64,000 nt of DNA from Thioclava sp. JE_KL1. GTDB lineage: Bacteria; Pseudomonadota; Alphaproteobacteria; Rhodobacterales; Rhodobacteraceae. The notes under the pieces were generated by a model that made no database searches, was not told the DNA's origin, and was given only the letters and a program-made list of their open reading frames with translations. This document shows positions 8,863 to 18,602 of this stretch, one piece after another; the first letter of the stretch is position 1; the number at the start of each line of letters is the position of its first letter. The translations under genes and the position numbers were made by a program. The stretch spans positions 310,001-374,000 of the forward strand of contig NZ_WBJS01000004.1 of NCBI RefSeq assembly GCF_009296265.1, read 5' to 3'.

Positions 8863-10136
8863 CCGACAACCCCGCCAGCCGCCCCGAGGGCTTCTCCGCC
8901 TATATCGCGGTGACGGCGGCCTATTGGGCCTTCATGCTCACCGACGGCGCACTCCGGATGCTGGTGCTGCTGCATTTCCACACGCTGGGCTTCTCGCCGG
9001 TGCAGCTGGCTTACCTGTTCATCCTGTATGAAGTGGCGGGGATGGTGACGAACCTCTCGGCGGGCTGGATCGCGGCGCGGTTCGGGCTGGTCTCGACGCT
9101 TTATGCTGGGCTGTCGCTGCAGGTCGTGGCGCTGATCGCGCTGGCGCAGCTGAACCCGGGTTGGGCGATTGGCGCGTCAGTGACCTATGTGATGGTGGTG
9201 CAAGGCCTCAGCGGGGTCGCCAAAGACCTTGCGAAAATGTCCTCGAAATCGGCGGTGAAGCTGCTGGCGCCGACCGGCAAGGGCGGGCTCTTCAAATGGG
9301 TCGCGGTGCTGACCGGATCGAAGAACGCAGTAAAGGGCGTAGGCTTCCTGCTCGGCGCGGCGCTGCTGGCCGCGCTCGGCTTCGATTACGCGGTGGTCGC
9401 GATGGCAGTGGTGCTCGCGCTGATCCTCGCCGCGATCGTGGTGACGATGCCGCCGGGCCTGCCGCGCGGGCGCAAGGGCGCGAAATTCTCGGAAGTCTTC
9501 TCGAAATCGGCCAATGTGAACTGGCTCTCCGCGGCGCGGGTCTTCCTGTTCGGCGCGCGCGACGTCTGGTTCGTCGTCGGCATCCCGATCTATTTCTACG
9601 CGGTCCTGTCGGACGGCACACACGCGGGCGACCGCGCGGCCTTCTTCCTCGTCGGCACCTTCATGGCGCTCTGGATCATCCTTTACGGCGCGGTGCAGGC
9701 CGCCGCCCCGCGCATCCTGAAGGCCAAATCCCGCCCCGAGAGCGCGCTGGTGGGCGCCGCGCGGCACTGGGCGCTGGCGCTGCTTGCCGTGCCTGCCCTT
9801 CTCAGCGCCGCCGTGCTGATCGACCCGACGCCGTCGCTGTGGCTCAGCACCGTGCTGGTCGTGGGTCTGCTGGCCTTCGGCGCGATCTTCGCGGTGAATT
9901 CGTCGCTCCACTCCTATCTCATCCTCGCCTTCACGCAGGCCGAGCGGGTGACGATGGATGTGGGCTTCTACTACATGGCCAATGCGGGCGGGCGGCTGAT
10001 CGGCACGCTGCTGTCGGGGCTGAGCTACCAGATGGGCGGGCTGCCGGCCGTGATGATCACCGCGACGGTGATGGTGGGTTTGAGCGCGCTGGCGGCGGGG
10101 CGGCTTGGGCCCGATGCGACCCTCACGAGCCCGTGA
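8859..10136 (+). CDS. arsJ: ArsJ organoarsenical efflux MFS transporter
   Basis: 425-residue inner-membrane permease with about 12 hydrophobic segments. The GTG start overlaps the stop of the GAPDH gene (GTGA). The N terminus ([33 protein letters not shown]) and the long hydrophilic loop after the sixth segment fit the ArsJ branch of the major facilitator superfamily. It exports 1-arseno-3-phosphoglycerate, which breaks down outside to arsenate, giving arsenate resistance. No arsB/acr3 arsenite pump is in the window, so arsenite made by the ArsC domain would need another exit. Confidence 0.9.
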   Translation: MTDNPASRPEGFSAYIAVTAAYWAFMLTDGALRMLVLLHFHTLGFSPVQLAYLFILYEVAGMVTNLSAGWIAARFGLVSTLYAGLSLQVVALIALAQLNPGWAIGASVTYVMVVQGLSGVAKDLAKMSSKSAVKLLAPTGKGGLFKWVAVLTGSKNAVKGVGFLLGAALLAALGFDYAVVAMAVVLALILAAIVVTMPPGLPRGRKGAKFSEVFSKSANVNWLSAARVFLFGARDVWFVVGIPIYFYAVLSDGTHAGDRAAFFLVGTFMALWIILYGAVQAAAPRILKAKSRPESALVGAARHWALALLAVPALLSAAVLIDPTPSLWLSTVLVVGLLAFGAIFAVNSSLHSYLILAFTQAERVTMDVGFYYMANAGGRLIGTLLSGLSYQMGGLPAVMITATVMVGLSALAAGRLGPDATLTSP

Positions 10137-10225
10137 GCAGAGATGGACATTCCCGGCTCTGCGCGCTTTGGTAGCGCGCGGAGGAGAGCGGCCCCCGCGC
10201 CGCTTGCAAATTGGGAGGAAAGCCG

Positions 10226-11902
10226 GTGCTGTCACGCGGCAAGGATTACGCGGCCACACGGGCTGCGTTTCGATGGGATATACCCGAGCGCTACAATATC
10301 GGCGTCGACACCTGCGACAAATGGGCCGCGCGCGAACCCGACCGCGTCGCGCTGATCGAGGTCGAAGAGGACGGCTACGGCGCGGTGCGCGAGACAAGTT
10401 TCGGCGCGTTGCGCGAGGCGTCCAACCGCTTCGCCAATGTGCTGGCCGGGCTAGGCGTGGGCGGCGACGGGCGTGAGACCGGCGACCGGGTGGCGATCCT
10501 GCTGCCGCAACGCCGCGAGACCGCCATCGCCCATATCGCGGCTTTCAAGGCGGGCTGCGTCTCTCTGCCGCTGTTTACCTTGTTCGGCCCCGAGGCGCTG
10601 CTGCACCGGCTGCGCGACAGCGGCGCGCGGGTGCTGGTGACCGACCCGGCGAGCTACGAGGTAATCGCCGCGATCCGCTCCGAATTGCCCGATCTTGAGA
10701 CCGTTTTCGTCACCGATGACGGCGGGACCGGCGCGGAAGGCGTGGCCGATTTCAACGCAGCCCTCGCCGAGGCCTCGCCCGACTTCACCCCCGTCGATAC
10801 CAGCGCCGAGACCCCCGGCGTGCTGATCTACACCTCGGGCACCACGGGCAATCCGAAAGGTGCGCTCCATGCCCACCGCGTGCTTTTGGGCCACCTGCCC
10901 GGCGTCGAGATGAGCCATGATTTCCTGCCACAGCAGGGCGACCGGATATGGACGCCCGCCGATTGGGCATGGATCGGCGGGCTCTTGGACGTGCTGCTGC
11001 CCGCGCTGCATCACGGCGTGCCGGTCGTGGCCTGCCGTTTCCGCAAGTTCTCGGCGCAGGCGGCCGCCGATCTGATCCGGCGGCTGGGCGTGCGCAATGC
11101 CTTCCTGCCGCCCACCGCGCTGAAGATGATGAAGGCCGATCCCGAGAGCCTGACGTGGAACCTCGACATGCGCTCGGTCGCCTCGGGGGGCGAGCCTCTG
11201 GGTGCGCAACTCCTCGACTGGGGGCGCAAGGCGCTCGGCGTCACGATCAACGAATTCTACGGCCAGACCGAGTGCAACATGGTGGTGTCCTCCGCCGCGA
11301 GCCTCGATGCGCCCGAACCCGGCGCGATGGGCTGGCCGGTGCCAGGCCATGAGGTCGCGATCATCGACAGCGCCACGGGCGAACGCTTGCCCGATGGCGA
11401 AGAAGGCGCGATCGCGGTGCGTGCGCCCGACCCGGTGATGTTTCTGGGCTATTTCAACCAGCCCGCCGCGACCGAGGCGAAATTCGTGACCGGCCCCGAG
11501 GGCCGCTGGCTGCTGACCGGCGACCGGGGCGTCAGCGGCCAAGGCGGCAGGCTGCGCTTCAAGGGGCGCGACGACGATATCATCTCGACCGGCGGCTACC
11601 GCGTCGGCCCCGCCGAAATCGAGGACTGCCTGATCTCGCATCCGGCCGTGCAGATGGCGGGCGTCGTGGGCCAGCCCGATCCGCTGCGAGGCGAGATCGT
11701 TGCGGCCTTCGTCACGCTTTGTCCCGGTCACACCGACACCGAGGCGCTGCGCGAAGACCTTGCCGCCCATGTCCGCGCGCGGCTCGCGAAATACGAATAT
11801 CCCCGCGCCATCTACGTGATCGACGACATGCCCGTGACCACCACCGGCAAGATCATCCGCAACGCGCTACGCGCCCGCCTACCCAAGGAGCCCGCCCTAT
11901 GA
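10226..11902 (+). CDS. AMP-dependent acyl-CoA synthetase
   Basis: 558-residue member of the ANL adenylating family: carboxylic acid + ATP + CoA to acyl-CoA. The AMP-binding signature IYTSGTTGNPKG is at about residue 203; the NEFYGQTECN and LLTGDRG motifs and the C-terminal TTTGKIIRNALR lysine follow in the usual order. The GTG 10226 was chosen because GGAGG lies 7 bases before it; the frame is open further to TTG 10211. It overlaps the enoyl-CoA hydratase gene by 4 bases. Overall it resembles medium-chain or aromatic acyl-CoA synthetases more than acetyl-CoA synthetase; the exact acid is unknown. Confidence 0.88.
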   Translation: MLSRGKDYAATRAAFRWDIPERYNIGVDTCDKWAAREPDRVALIEVEEDGYGAVRETSFGALREASNRFANVLAGLGVGGDGRETGDRVAILLPQRRETAIAHIAAFKAGCVSLPLFTLFGPEALLHRLRDSGARVLVTDPASYEVIAAIRSELPDLETVFVTDDGGTGAEGVADFNAALAEASPDFTPVDTSAETPGVLIYTSGTTGNPKGALHAHRVLLGHLPGVEMSHDFLPQQGDRIWTPADWAWIGGLLDVLLPALHHGVPVVACRFRKFSAQAAADLIRRLGVRNAFLPPTALKMMKADPESLTWNLDMRSVASGGEPLGAQLLDWGRKALGVTINEFYGQTECNMVVSSAASLDAPEPGAMGWPVPGHEVAIIDSATGERLPDGEEGAIAVRAPDPVMFLGYFNQPAATEAKFVTGPEGRWLLTGDRGVSGQGGRLRFKGRDDDIISTGGYRVGPAEIEDCLISHPAVQMAGVVGQPDPLRGEIVAAFVTLCPGHTDTEALREDLAAHVRARLAKYEYPRAIYVIDDMPVTTTGKIIRNALRARLPKEPAL

Positions 11903-12666
11903 GCCCCGTCCTCTTCGAGACCCGCGGCAAGATCGCGATCATCACCCTCAACCGCCCTGAGCGGCGCAACGCGATCAATGCCGAGGCTGGCCACGCCCTG
12001 GCCGAGGCGGTGGCCGGTCTGGAAGCGGATGACGCACTGCAGATCGGCATCCTGCGCGGCGAAGGCGCGGTGTTCTGCGCAGGGATGGACCTCGCCGCTT
12101 TCACCGAAGGTAAGGTCGAGGAGTTACTATTTGCTGAAGGCGGTTTCGGCGGCCTGACGGAATCCCACCGCAGCAAACCTCTCATCGCCGCCTGCCATGG
12201 CGCCGCGCTCGCGGGCGGGTTCGAACTCGCCTTGGGTTGCGACATGATCGTCGCCGAAGAGGGCTGCCGCTTCGGCCTGCCCGAAGTGCTGCGCGGTCTG
12301 GTGGCGGGCGCGGGCGGCGCGCTGCGGCTGGCGAGCCTCATCCCCCCGGCCCGGGCGCGCGAATTGCTCCTGACGGGGCGGCTGTTCGACACGGCGGAAG
12401 CGTGGGATCTGGGCCTGATCGCCCGCCGCGCCGAGGCCGGACAGGCGTTTGACGCGGCGCTGGCGCTGGCCGAGGAGGTCGCGAAGAACGCGCCTTTGGC
12501 CCTACGCGAGACCCTGCGCCTGTCGCGCGAAATCGAGCGCCGCGCGGTCGACCCGCTTTGGGAGGAGAACGCGCGGACCTTGAAAGCCGTGATGGCGAGC
12601 GAGGACGCAGCCGAAGGCGCGCGGGCTTTCCTGGAGAAGCGCGCGCCGGCGTGGTCGGGGAGATAA
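11899..12666 (+). CDS. Enoyl-CoA hydratase/isomerase (crotonase) family protein
   Basis: 255-residue crotonase-fold enzyme. The N-terminal NRPERRNAIN, the oxyanion-hole segment CAGMDLAAF and the CHGAALAGGFELALGCDMIVA block are typical. In true hydratases two glutamates act on the enoyl-CoA; the GLPEVLRG segment provides one and position matching for the other is unclear by eye, so hydratase or another crotonase reaction is possible. It is translationally coupled to the acyl-CoA synthetase (ATGA overlap), so both probably act on one carboxylic acid pathway. Confidence 0.87.
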   Translation: MSPVLFETRGKIAIITLNRPERRNAINAEAGHALAEAVAGLEADDALQIGILRGEGAVFCAGMDLAAFTEGKVEELLFAEGGFGGLTESHRSKPLIAACHGAALAGGFELALGCDMIVAEEGCRFGLPEVLRGLVAGAGGALRLASLIPPARARELLLTGRLFDTAEAWDLGLIARRAEAGQAFDAALALAEEVAKNAPLALRETLRLSREIERRAVDPLWEENARTLKAVMASEDAAEGARAFLEKRAPAWSGR

Positions 12667-13033
12667 GGGCGGCGCCCGAGCCTTGGGGTGAGCCGCGCCT
12701 CGGAAGGCTTCCAGTGGAAGGCTTCAGCGGCGAACGCGCCGCGCGTCGCGGCGCAGGGTGCGTCTTTGTTTGGCGAATAGGGACGGGCCCGAGCCTTGGG
12801 TGGGCGCGTTTATACGCTTGTGGCTGTGCGCTTTATCTCTAAAGCCCGTATGCCGGCTGTTTCTGCGAAGTCGTCGCCAATGCGCCCTCCCGGGGGGAGG
12901 CTCGGGCGCGGCCCGGGCTGGTCGCCCGGGCCAAGGTATGGGCCACAAACCCCGCACAAAACGAAAAGGCCCGAGGCGCATCGCCCCGGGCATACTTCTT
13001 AACTCCAAGCCGCCCTAAGGCGCCGCCCTGCCC
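12667..13033. other. GC-rich intergenic region with hairpins
   Basis: No convincing gene in these 367 bases between the converging crotonase and dppF genes. It holds a 13-base direct repeat CCCGAGCCTTGGG (12675-12687 and 12788-12800), a 9-base perfect hairpin GGCCCGGGC/GCCCGGGCC (12910-12932) without a T run, and the dppF terminator listed separately. Short open frames on both strands lack coding character. Confidence 0.6.
12962..12991 (-). terminator. Rho-independent terminator of the dpp operon
   Basis: Read on the minus strand, GCCCGGGGCG pairs with CGCCTCGGGC (one mismatch, short loop) and is followed by CTTTTCGTTTT. It is 43 bases downstream of the dppF stop. Confidence 0.75.
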
Positions 13034-13876
13034 TCAGCTCTCCGCAGCCAAGAACGCCTTGCGGCGCTCGACCCGCTCGCGGATCTTCTCGACATCGGCG
13101 ATCGGCGTCGCCGCCAGCAGAGTCTTGGTGTATTCGTGCTGCGGATTGGCGAAGATCTGATCGCGCGAGGCATATTCCACAACCTCGCCCGCATTCATCA
13201 CCATCACATCATCCGCGAAGTAGCGCACGACCGAGAGATCGTGGCTCACGAAGATATAGGACAGGTCGAACTCGTCCTGCAGGTCTTTGAGCAAGTTCAG
13301 CACCTGCGCCTGCACCGACAGATCGAGCGCCGAGACCGGCTCGTCCAGCACGAGGATCTGCGGGTTCAGCATCAGCGCACGCGCGATCGCGATCCGCTGG
13401 CGCTGACCGCCCGAGAACATATGCGGGTAGCGGTTGTAGTGCTGACGCTCGAGGCCGACCTTCTCCAGCATCTCCTCGGCGCGCTTGCGGCGCTCCTTGG
13501 CGGGGATGTCGGTGTTGATGATCAGCGGCTCGGTCAGAACCTCGCCCACCTTCTGGCGCGGGTTGAGCGACGAATAGGGGTTCTGGAAGACGATCTGAAC
13601 CTTGGCGCGCAACGCGGAGGTCACCTTGGTTTCCTTGATGTCGATCTTCTCGCCCTGAATGTACAGGTCGCCCGAATTGGCCGGGTCGATCAGCGTCAGG
13701 ATGCGCGCCAGCGTGGACTTGCCGCAGCCGGATTCGCCGACGATGGCCAGCGTCTTGCCCTGCTCGAGCGAGAAGGAGATGCCGTGCAGCGCCCGGATCG
13801 TCTTCGCCCCGCGCAGAAACCCGCCCGAGACGATGTAGTCGCGCGTGATGTCGCGCCCTTCGAGGATCACACTCAT
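13034..13876 (-). CDS. dppF: Dipeptide/oligopeptide ABC transporter ATP-binding protein DppF
   Basis: 280-residue ABC ATPase. Walker A is GESGCGKST, the signature is FSGGQRQRIAIARAL, and Walker B is ILVLDEPVSALD. The C-terminal extension (YASRDQIFANPQHEYTKTLLAATP) is the oligopeptide-transporter type. Last gene of dppABCDF, with a 4-base overlap with dppD. It forms the cytoplasmic ATPase pair with DppD. Residues around 13-30 (VSGGFLRGAKTIRALHGI) are the usual DppF/OppF start. Confidence 0.93.
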   Translation of the reverse strand: MSVILEGRDITRDYIVSGGFLRGAKTIRALHGISFSLEQGKTLAIVGESGCGKSTLARILTLIDPANSGDLYIQGEKIDIKETKVTSALRAKVQIVFQNPYSSLNPRQKVGEVLTEPLIINTDIPAKERRKRAEEMLEKVGLERQHYNRYPHMFSGGQRQRIAIARALMLNPQILVLDEPVSALDLSVQAQVLNLLKDLQDEFDLSYIFVSHDLSVVRYFADDVMVMNAGEVVEYASRDQIFANPQHEYTKTLLAATPIADVEKIRERVERRKAFLAAES

Positions 13877-14706
13877 TGCACGCCCTCCCAGCCATCGGCG
13901 ACGGTCAGCAGACGGTCACCGGTCGCGTTCTCCGGCAGCGCGGCGAGAAGCGCGCGCGTGTAGGGATGCTGCGGGTTCTCGAAGAGTGAGAGCACGTCGG
14001 CCTCCTCCAGTTTGCGGCCCTTGAACTGGACCGAGACGCGGTCGGCGGTCTCGGCCACGACGCCCATGTCATGGGTGATCATGATCAGCCCCATGCCGTA
14101 CTCCTCCTGCAGGCTCATCAGCAGATCGAGGATCTGCTTCTGGATCGTCACGTCGAGCGCGGTGGTCGGCTCGTCGGCGATCAGCAGGCGCGGCTTGCAG
14201 GCGATGGCCATCGCGATCATCACGCGCTGACACTGCCCGCCCGAGAGCTGGTGCGGATAGCTGTTCAGCCGCCGCTCGGGATCGGGGATGCCCACCTGCT
14301 CGAACAGCTCCAGCGCGCGTTTGCGGGCATGCTTGCCCTTCAGGCCAAGGTGGCGCGTCAGCACTTCCTCGACCTGATAACCACAGGTAAAGGAGGGGTT
14401 GAGCGAGGAGATCGGCTCCTGGAAGATCATCGAGATTTCTTTCCCGATGATCTGGCGACGTTCGCGGCCCGACATTTTCAGCATGTCGCGCCCGTCATAG
14501 GTGATCTCGTCGGCGGTGATCGTCGCGGTGGGCGGCAAGAGCCCCATCACCGCGAGCATCGAGACCGATTTGCCCGAGCCGGATTCGCCCACGATGGCGA
14601 GCACTTCGCGGCCCGAGACTTCGACATCGATCCCGTCCACGGCACGGAACGCGCCCTGAGCGGTGTCGAATTCGACGGTGAGATTGCGGATTTTCAGCAA
14701 GGACAT
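13873..14706 (-). CDS. dppD: Dipeptide/oligopeptide ABC transporter ATP-binding protein DppD
   Basis: 277-residue ABC ATPase with Walker [10 protein letters not shown], signature [15 protein letters not shown] and Walker [13 protein letters not shown]. It partners DppF. The start is 4 bases after the dppC stop, with GGAG 8 bases upstream. The His-Pro-Tyr-Thr-Arg segment near the C terminus is typical of the peptide branch. Confidence 0.93.
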   Translation of the reverse strand: MSLLKIRNLTVEFDTAQGAFRAVDGIDVEVSGREVLAIVGESGSGKSVSMLAVMGLLPPTATITADEITYDGRDMLKMSGRERRQIIGKEISMIFQEPISSLNPSFTCGYQVEEVLTRHLGLKGKHARKRALELFEQVGIPDPERRLNSYPHQLSGGQCQRVMIAMAIACKPRLLIADEPTTALDVTIQKQILDLLMSLQEEYGMGLIMITHDMGVVAETADRVSVQFKGRKLEEADVLSLFENPQHPYTRALLAALPENATGDRLLTVADGWEGVQ

Positions 14707-14710
14707 TGGC

Positions 14711-15619
14711 TTAGCTCCGCTTCAGTTTCGGATCGAGCGCGTCGCGAAGGCCGTCGCCCATCAGGTTGATCGCCAGCACGGTCACGAGGATCGCGAGACC
14801 CGGGAAGGTCACGACCCACCAGGCGCGCAGGATGAACTCGCGCGCTTCCGACAGCATCGTGCCCCATTCCGGGGTCGGCGGCTGTGCGCCCATGCCGAGG
14901 AAGCCAAGGGCCGCCACGTCGAGGATCGCGTTCGAGAAGCTCAGCGTGCCCTGCACGATCAGCGGCGCGAGGCAGTTCGGCAGCACCGTGCGGAACATCA
15001 GGCGCATATGGCCCGCGCCCGCCACTTGGGCCGCCATGACGTAATCGCGGTTCTTCTCCGACAGCACGGCCGCGCGGGTCAGACGCGCGAAATGCGGCTG
15101 GTAGACGATGGCGATGGCGATCATCGCGTTGATCAGCCCCGGGCCAAGCACCGCCACGAAGACGAGTGCCAAGAGCAGCGACGGGAAGGCGAGGATGATA
15201 TCCATCACCCGCATGATCACGGTATCGACCCAGCCGCCGAACCAGCCGGCGAGCAGGCCGAGGATCACGCCCACGGAGAGCGCGAGCAGCACCACCATCA
15301 CGCCGATGAACAGCGAGAAGCGCGCACCGAACAGCAGACGCGAGAGGATATCGCGCCCGACCGCATCGGTGCCCATCAGGAAGTTGCCGTTGGCATCATG
15401 CGTCAGCGGCGTCGCCAGAAGCGCGTCGCGGAACTGCGTGTCGGGATCGAAGGGCGAGATCAGCGGTGCCGCGATCGCGGCCAGCGCGATCAGGGCGAAC
15501 ACCACCAGACCGATCACGGCCCCACGGTTTTCTTTGAAATAGAACCAGAACTCGGCGAATTGCGCGCGGCGCGTGCCGGCCGGAATATCGGTTTCGGTCA
15601 CTTCGGACATGTCACTCAC
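14711..15619 (-). CDS. dppC: Dipeptide/oligopeptide ABC transporter permease DppC
   Basis: 302-residue inner-membrane permease. It has an N-terminal cytoplasmic stretch, a first membrane segment (AVIGLVVFALIALAAIAAPLI), then a loop carrying FLMGTDAVGRDILSRLLFGARFSL, the conserved OppC-type block, and four or five further segments. The EAA-type loop reads DYVMAAQVAGAGHMRLMF. Its ATG overlaps the dppB stop by 4 bases. Confidence 0.92.
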   Translation of the reverse strand: MSDMSEVTETDIPAGTRRAQFAEFWFYFKENRGAVIGLVVFALIALAAIAAPLISPFDPDTQFRDALLATPLTHDANGNFLMGTDAVGRDILSRLLFGARFSLFIGVMVVLLALSVGVILGLLAGWFGGWVDTVIMRVMDIILAFPSLLLALVFVAVLGPGLINAMIAIAIVYQPHFARLTRAAVLSEKNRDYVMAAQVAGAGHMRLMFRTVLPNCLAPLIVQGTLSFSNAILDVAALGFLGMGAQPPTPEWGTMLSEAREFILRAWWVVTFPGLAILVTVLAINLMGDGLRDALDPKLKRS

Positions 15620-16623
15620 CTATGCCGGATACGCGGGTTAATCAGACCGTATAGCAGGTCCACGATCAGGTTCACGAACATCACGATCAGCGCGATCATC
15701 AACAGACCGCCCTGCACGGAGGGGTAGTCGCGCCGCGAGATCGAATCGACCATCCATTTGCCGATGCCCGGCCAGGAAAAGATCGTCTCGGTCAGGATCG
15801 CGCCCGCCATCAGCATGCCGACCTGCAGGCCGATCGTGGTGATCACCGGGATCATCGCATTGCGCAACGCATGGACGCCCACGACGCGGCGCGGCGGCAT
15901 CCCTTTGGCGCGTGCGGTGCGCACGTAATCCTCGCCCAGCACTTCGAGCATCGCCGAGCGGGTCTGGCGCGCGATCACCGCGAGCGGGATCGTGGCGAGC
16001 ACGACCGCAGGCAGGATCAGGTGGCTCAGCGCCGAGGTCAGCGCGCCGGACTGCCCCGACATCAGCGCGTCCCAGATCATGAAGCCCGTGCCGTTGGGGA
16101 AGTAATACATCAGCGAGATGCGCCCCGAGACCGGCGTCCATTGCAGGATGCCCGAGAACAGGATGATCAGCAGCAGGCCCCACCAGAAGATCGGCATCGA
16201 ATAGCCCACCAGCGCCGTACCCATCGTCGCCTGATCGAACCACGAGCCGCGCTTGATTGCGGCCAGCACGCCGATCGGCACGCCGATCACGACGGCGAGG
16301 AACATCGCGCAGACGCCCAACTCCAGCGTGGCCGGGAAGAGCGCGAAGAACTCGCCCAGCACCGGCTTGTGGGTCACGAGGCTGTCGCCGAGATTGCCAT
16401 GGGCGAGTTGCCAGATGAAATCGAGATATTGCTGCCAGAGCGGGCGGTCGAAGCCGAGCTGATGCGCCAGCTCGGCATGGCGTTCGGGGCTCAGCCCGCG
16501 CTCGCCTGCCATCAGCAGCACCGGGTCCCCGGGCAGCACCCGAACGAACCCGAAGGCCACGATCGTGATGCCGATCAGCGTGGGGATCAGCCAGAGGATC
16601 TTGCCGAGTATGAAACGTAACAT
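15616..16623 (-). CDS. dppB: Dipeptide/oligopeptide ABC transporter permease DppB
   Basis: 335-residue inner-membrane permease with an N-terminal membrane helix (ILWLIPTLIGITIVAFGFVRVLPGDP), five more hydrophobic segments and an EAA loop (EDYVRTARAKGMPPRRVVG) that contacts the ATPases. It is separated from dppA by 160 bases holding an imperfect hairpin that may reduce read-through from the binding-protein gene. Confidence 0.92.
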   Translation of the reverse strand: MLRFILGKILWLIPTLIGITIVAFGFVRVLPGDPVLLMAGERGLSPERHAELAHQLGFDRPLWQQYLDFIWQLAHGNLGDSLVTHKPVLGEFFALFPATLELGVCAMFLAVVIGVPIGVLAAIKRGSWFDQATMGTALVGYSMPIFWWGLLLIILFSGILQWTPVSGRISLMYYFPNGTGFMIWDALMSGQSGALTSALSHLILPAVVLATIPLAVIARQTRSAMLEVLGEDYVRTARAKGMPPRRVVGVHALRNAMIPVITTIGLQVGMLMAGAILTETIFSWPGIGKWMVDSISRRDYPSVQGGLLMIALIVMFVNLIVDLLYGLINPRIRHR

Positions 16624-16737
16624 GTCACCGGTCCTGTTTGCGGTTCTCTTCGGAACCTGTGGGGAGCCCCTGCCCGCCGCACCCAGTTGCGCCAGCGGTC
16701 ATCGGTCTCCGATGTTTGGCCCCTAAAAGTATTGCGA

Positions 16738-16759
16738 GGCGCCCGGTCTCCCGGACGCC
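16738..16759 (-). terminator. Intercistronic hairpin between dppA and dppB
   Basis: Minus-strand stem GGCGTCCGG/CCGGGCGCC (one mismatch, 4-base loop) followed by a weak T-rich stretch. Such hairpins behind binding-protein genes often stabilise the upstream message or attenuate the rest of the operon (inference). Confidence 0.5.
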
Positions 16760-16783
16760 CCAATCACGCGGGTATTCTCAGGA

Positions 16784-18382
16784 TCACTCCGAGATGTCCA
16801 CCCCGTAGAAGTCGTGACCGCCCAGCGGGCTCATCACGTAGCCGCTGACTTTGGTCGACATCGGCATGAACACGGTCGAGTGGGCGATGGTGTCCCACGG
16901 CGCCTGCTCTTTGAAGACTTCCTGAGCCTGCTCATAGAGCTTGGTACGTTCGGCCTGATCGCTCGATTGACGCGCCTTGGTGATCAGATCGTCGAATTTC
17001 TGATCGCACCAGAAGGCACGGTTCGCACCGCTTTCAGCCGCCGAGCAGCCCAGCAGAACCGCGAGGAAGTTGTCCGGGTCGCCGTTGTCGCCGGTCCAGC
17101 CGAGGATCACCGCACCGTCACGGGTCGGATCTTTCGACTTCTTCAGATACTCGCCCCACTCGTAGGAGACGATGTTCGCGGTGACGCCGACCTTGGCGAG
17201 ATCCGATTGCATCAGTTCCGCGGTGCGGCGTGCGTTCGGCATGTAGGGCCGCTGCACGGGCATCGCCCAGATGTTCATCTCGAGATCTTTCACGCCAGCC
17301 TCGTCGAGCATTTTCTTAGCCTGCTCAGGATCGTAGGCGTCGTCCTTGATGTCCTTGTTATAGGACCACATGGTCGGCGGGATCGGGTTCTTGGCAACTT
17401 GGCCAGCGCCCTGGAAGACCGCATCGATGATCGCGTCCTTGTTGATCGCCATGTTCAGCGCCTTGCGGACTTCCGGCTTGTCGAACGGCGCCTGCGTGGT
17501 GTTGTAGGCGAGGTAAGCCACGTTCAGACCGGGCTGCTCGTCGACCTTGATGTTCGAGTCGTCCTTGAGCGCCTGAATGTCGGCCGGCGACGGGTACGGC
17601 ATGATCTGGCATTCGCCCGCCTGCAGCTTCTGCATGCGCACCGCCGGATCGGGGGTGATCGCGAAGATCAGATCGTCGACCGGGGTCTTGCCCTTGAAGT
17701 AGTCCGGGTTCGCTTTGTAGCGGATCACGGCGTCCTTCTGGTAAGCCACGAAGGAGAACGGACCGGTGCCGACCGGCACGTTGTTGATGTCGGCCTTGCG
17801 GTCTTCGCCGGCGAGCTTGTCGGCATATTCCTTCGACATGATCGACGCGAAGTCCATCGCGAGGTCGGCAAGGAACGGCGCGTTCGGCTCGGACAGGGTG
17901 AACTTCACCGTGTAATCGTCGACTTTCTCGATCGATTTGATGATCGTCGGCATGTCCATGCCGGCATAGTATTCATAGGAAACGCCCGGCGCGTAAGCGT
18001 AATAGGGGTTGTCCTTGTTGCCCTGACGGTCGAACGAGAAAATCACGTCATCGGCGTTGAAATCACGGCTCGGGGTGAAGCCTTCGACCGAGTGGAATTT
18101 CACGCCCTTACGCAGGTTGAACGTGTAGGTCAGGCCGTCGTCGGAGACGTCCCAGCTTTCTGCGAGGCCCGGTTCGATCTCGGTCGTGCCCGGCTTGAAT
18201 TCCACGAGCTGGTCGTAGACCGGGTGCGACGAGGCGTCGAACGTCGTGCCCGAGGTGTAGGGCGCGGGATCAAAGCCTTCCGGCGACGCTTCCGAGCAAT
18301 AAACGAGCGTCTTGGCGCCGGCTCCGCCTGCGGTCATCATCACCGCGGCAGCCCCCGCCAAAAGCATCGAGCGAATGGTCAT
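16784..18382 (-). CDS. dppA: Dipeptide/oligopeptide ABC transporter substrate-binding protein
   Basis: 532-residue periplasmic binding protein of the SBP_bac_5 family. The start at ATG 18382 has AGGAAGGA upstream and gives a clear signal peptide (MTIRSMLLAGAAAVMMTAGGAGA, cleavage before KTLVYC). The frame is open further upstream to 18577, but that extension is basic and poorly coding. Mature-protein landmarks are YDQLVEFKPGT, VKFHS and GTGPFSF. Lead gene of dppABCDF. Peptide or heme/ALA import is possible; DppA-type proteins bind dipeptides. Confidence 0.92.
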   Translation of the reverse strand: MTIRSMLLAGAAAVMMTAGGAGAKTLVYCSEASPEGFDPAPYTSGTTFDASSHPVYDQLVEFKPGTTEIEPGLAESWDVSDDGLTYTFNLRKGVKFHSVEGFTPSRDFNADDVIFSFDRQGNKDNPYYAYAPGVSYEYYAGMDMPTIIKSIEKVDDYTVKFTLSEPNAPFLADLAMDFASIMSKEYADKLAGEDRKADINNVPVGTGPFSFVAYQKDAVIRYKANPDYFKGKTPVDDLIFAITPDPAVRMQKLQAGECQIMPYPSPADIQALKDDSNIKVDEQPGLNVAYLAYNTTQAPFDKPEVRKALNMAINKDAIIDAVFQGAGQVAKNPIPPTMWSYNKDIKDDAYDPEQAKKMLDEAGVKDLEMNIWAMPVQRPYMPNARRTAELMQSDLAKVGVTANIVSYEWGEYLKKSKDPTRDGAVILGWTGDNGDPDNFLAVLLGCSAAESGANRAFWCDQKFDDLITKARQSSDQAERTKLYEQAQEVFKEQAPWDTIAHSTVFMPMSTKVSGYVMSPLGGHDFYGVDISE

Positions 18383-18602
18383 GGTCTGTCCTTCCTGTTG
18401 GTTGGTCTTTTCGTGAGTGCTGCCGCCCCCTCCGGTCGCGTGGGCGACATCGTGGGACGGTTCAAACACAAACTGGTGAAGAGTAAATCGTGCTTTGATC
18501 ACGTGGTCAATGAATGCCGCGACGTCGCGGGTCACGAGCCAGTGAAGCTTTCGTGCGAATCCATCGGCGCGCCGCACGATGGCGCGCCGGAGTTGCGCGG
18601 CC

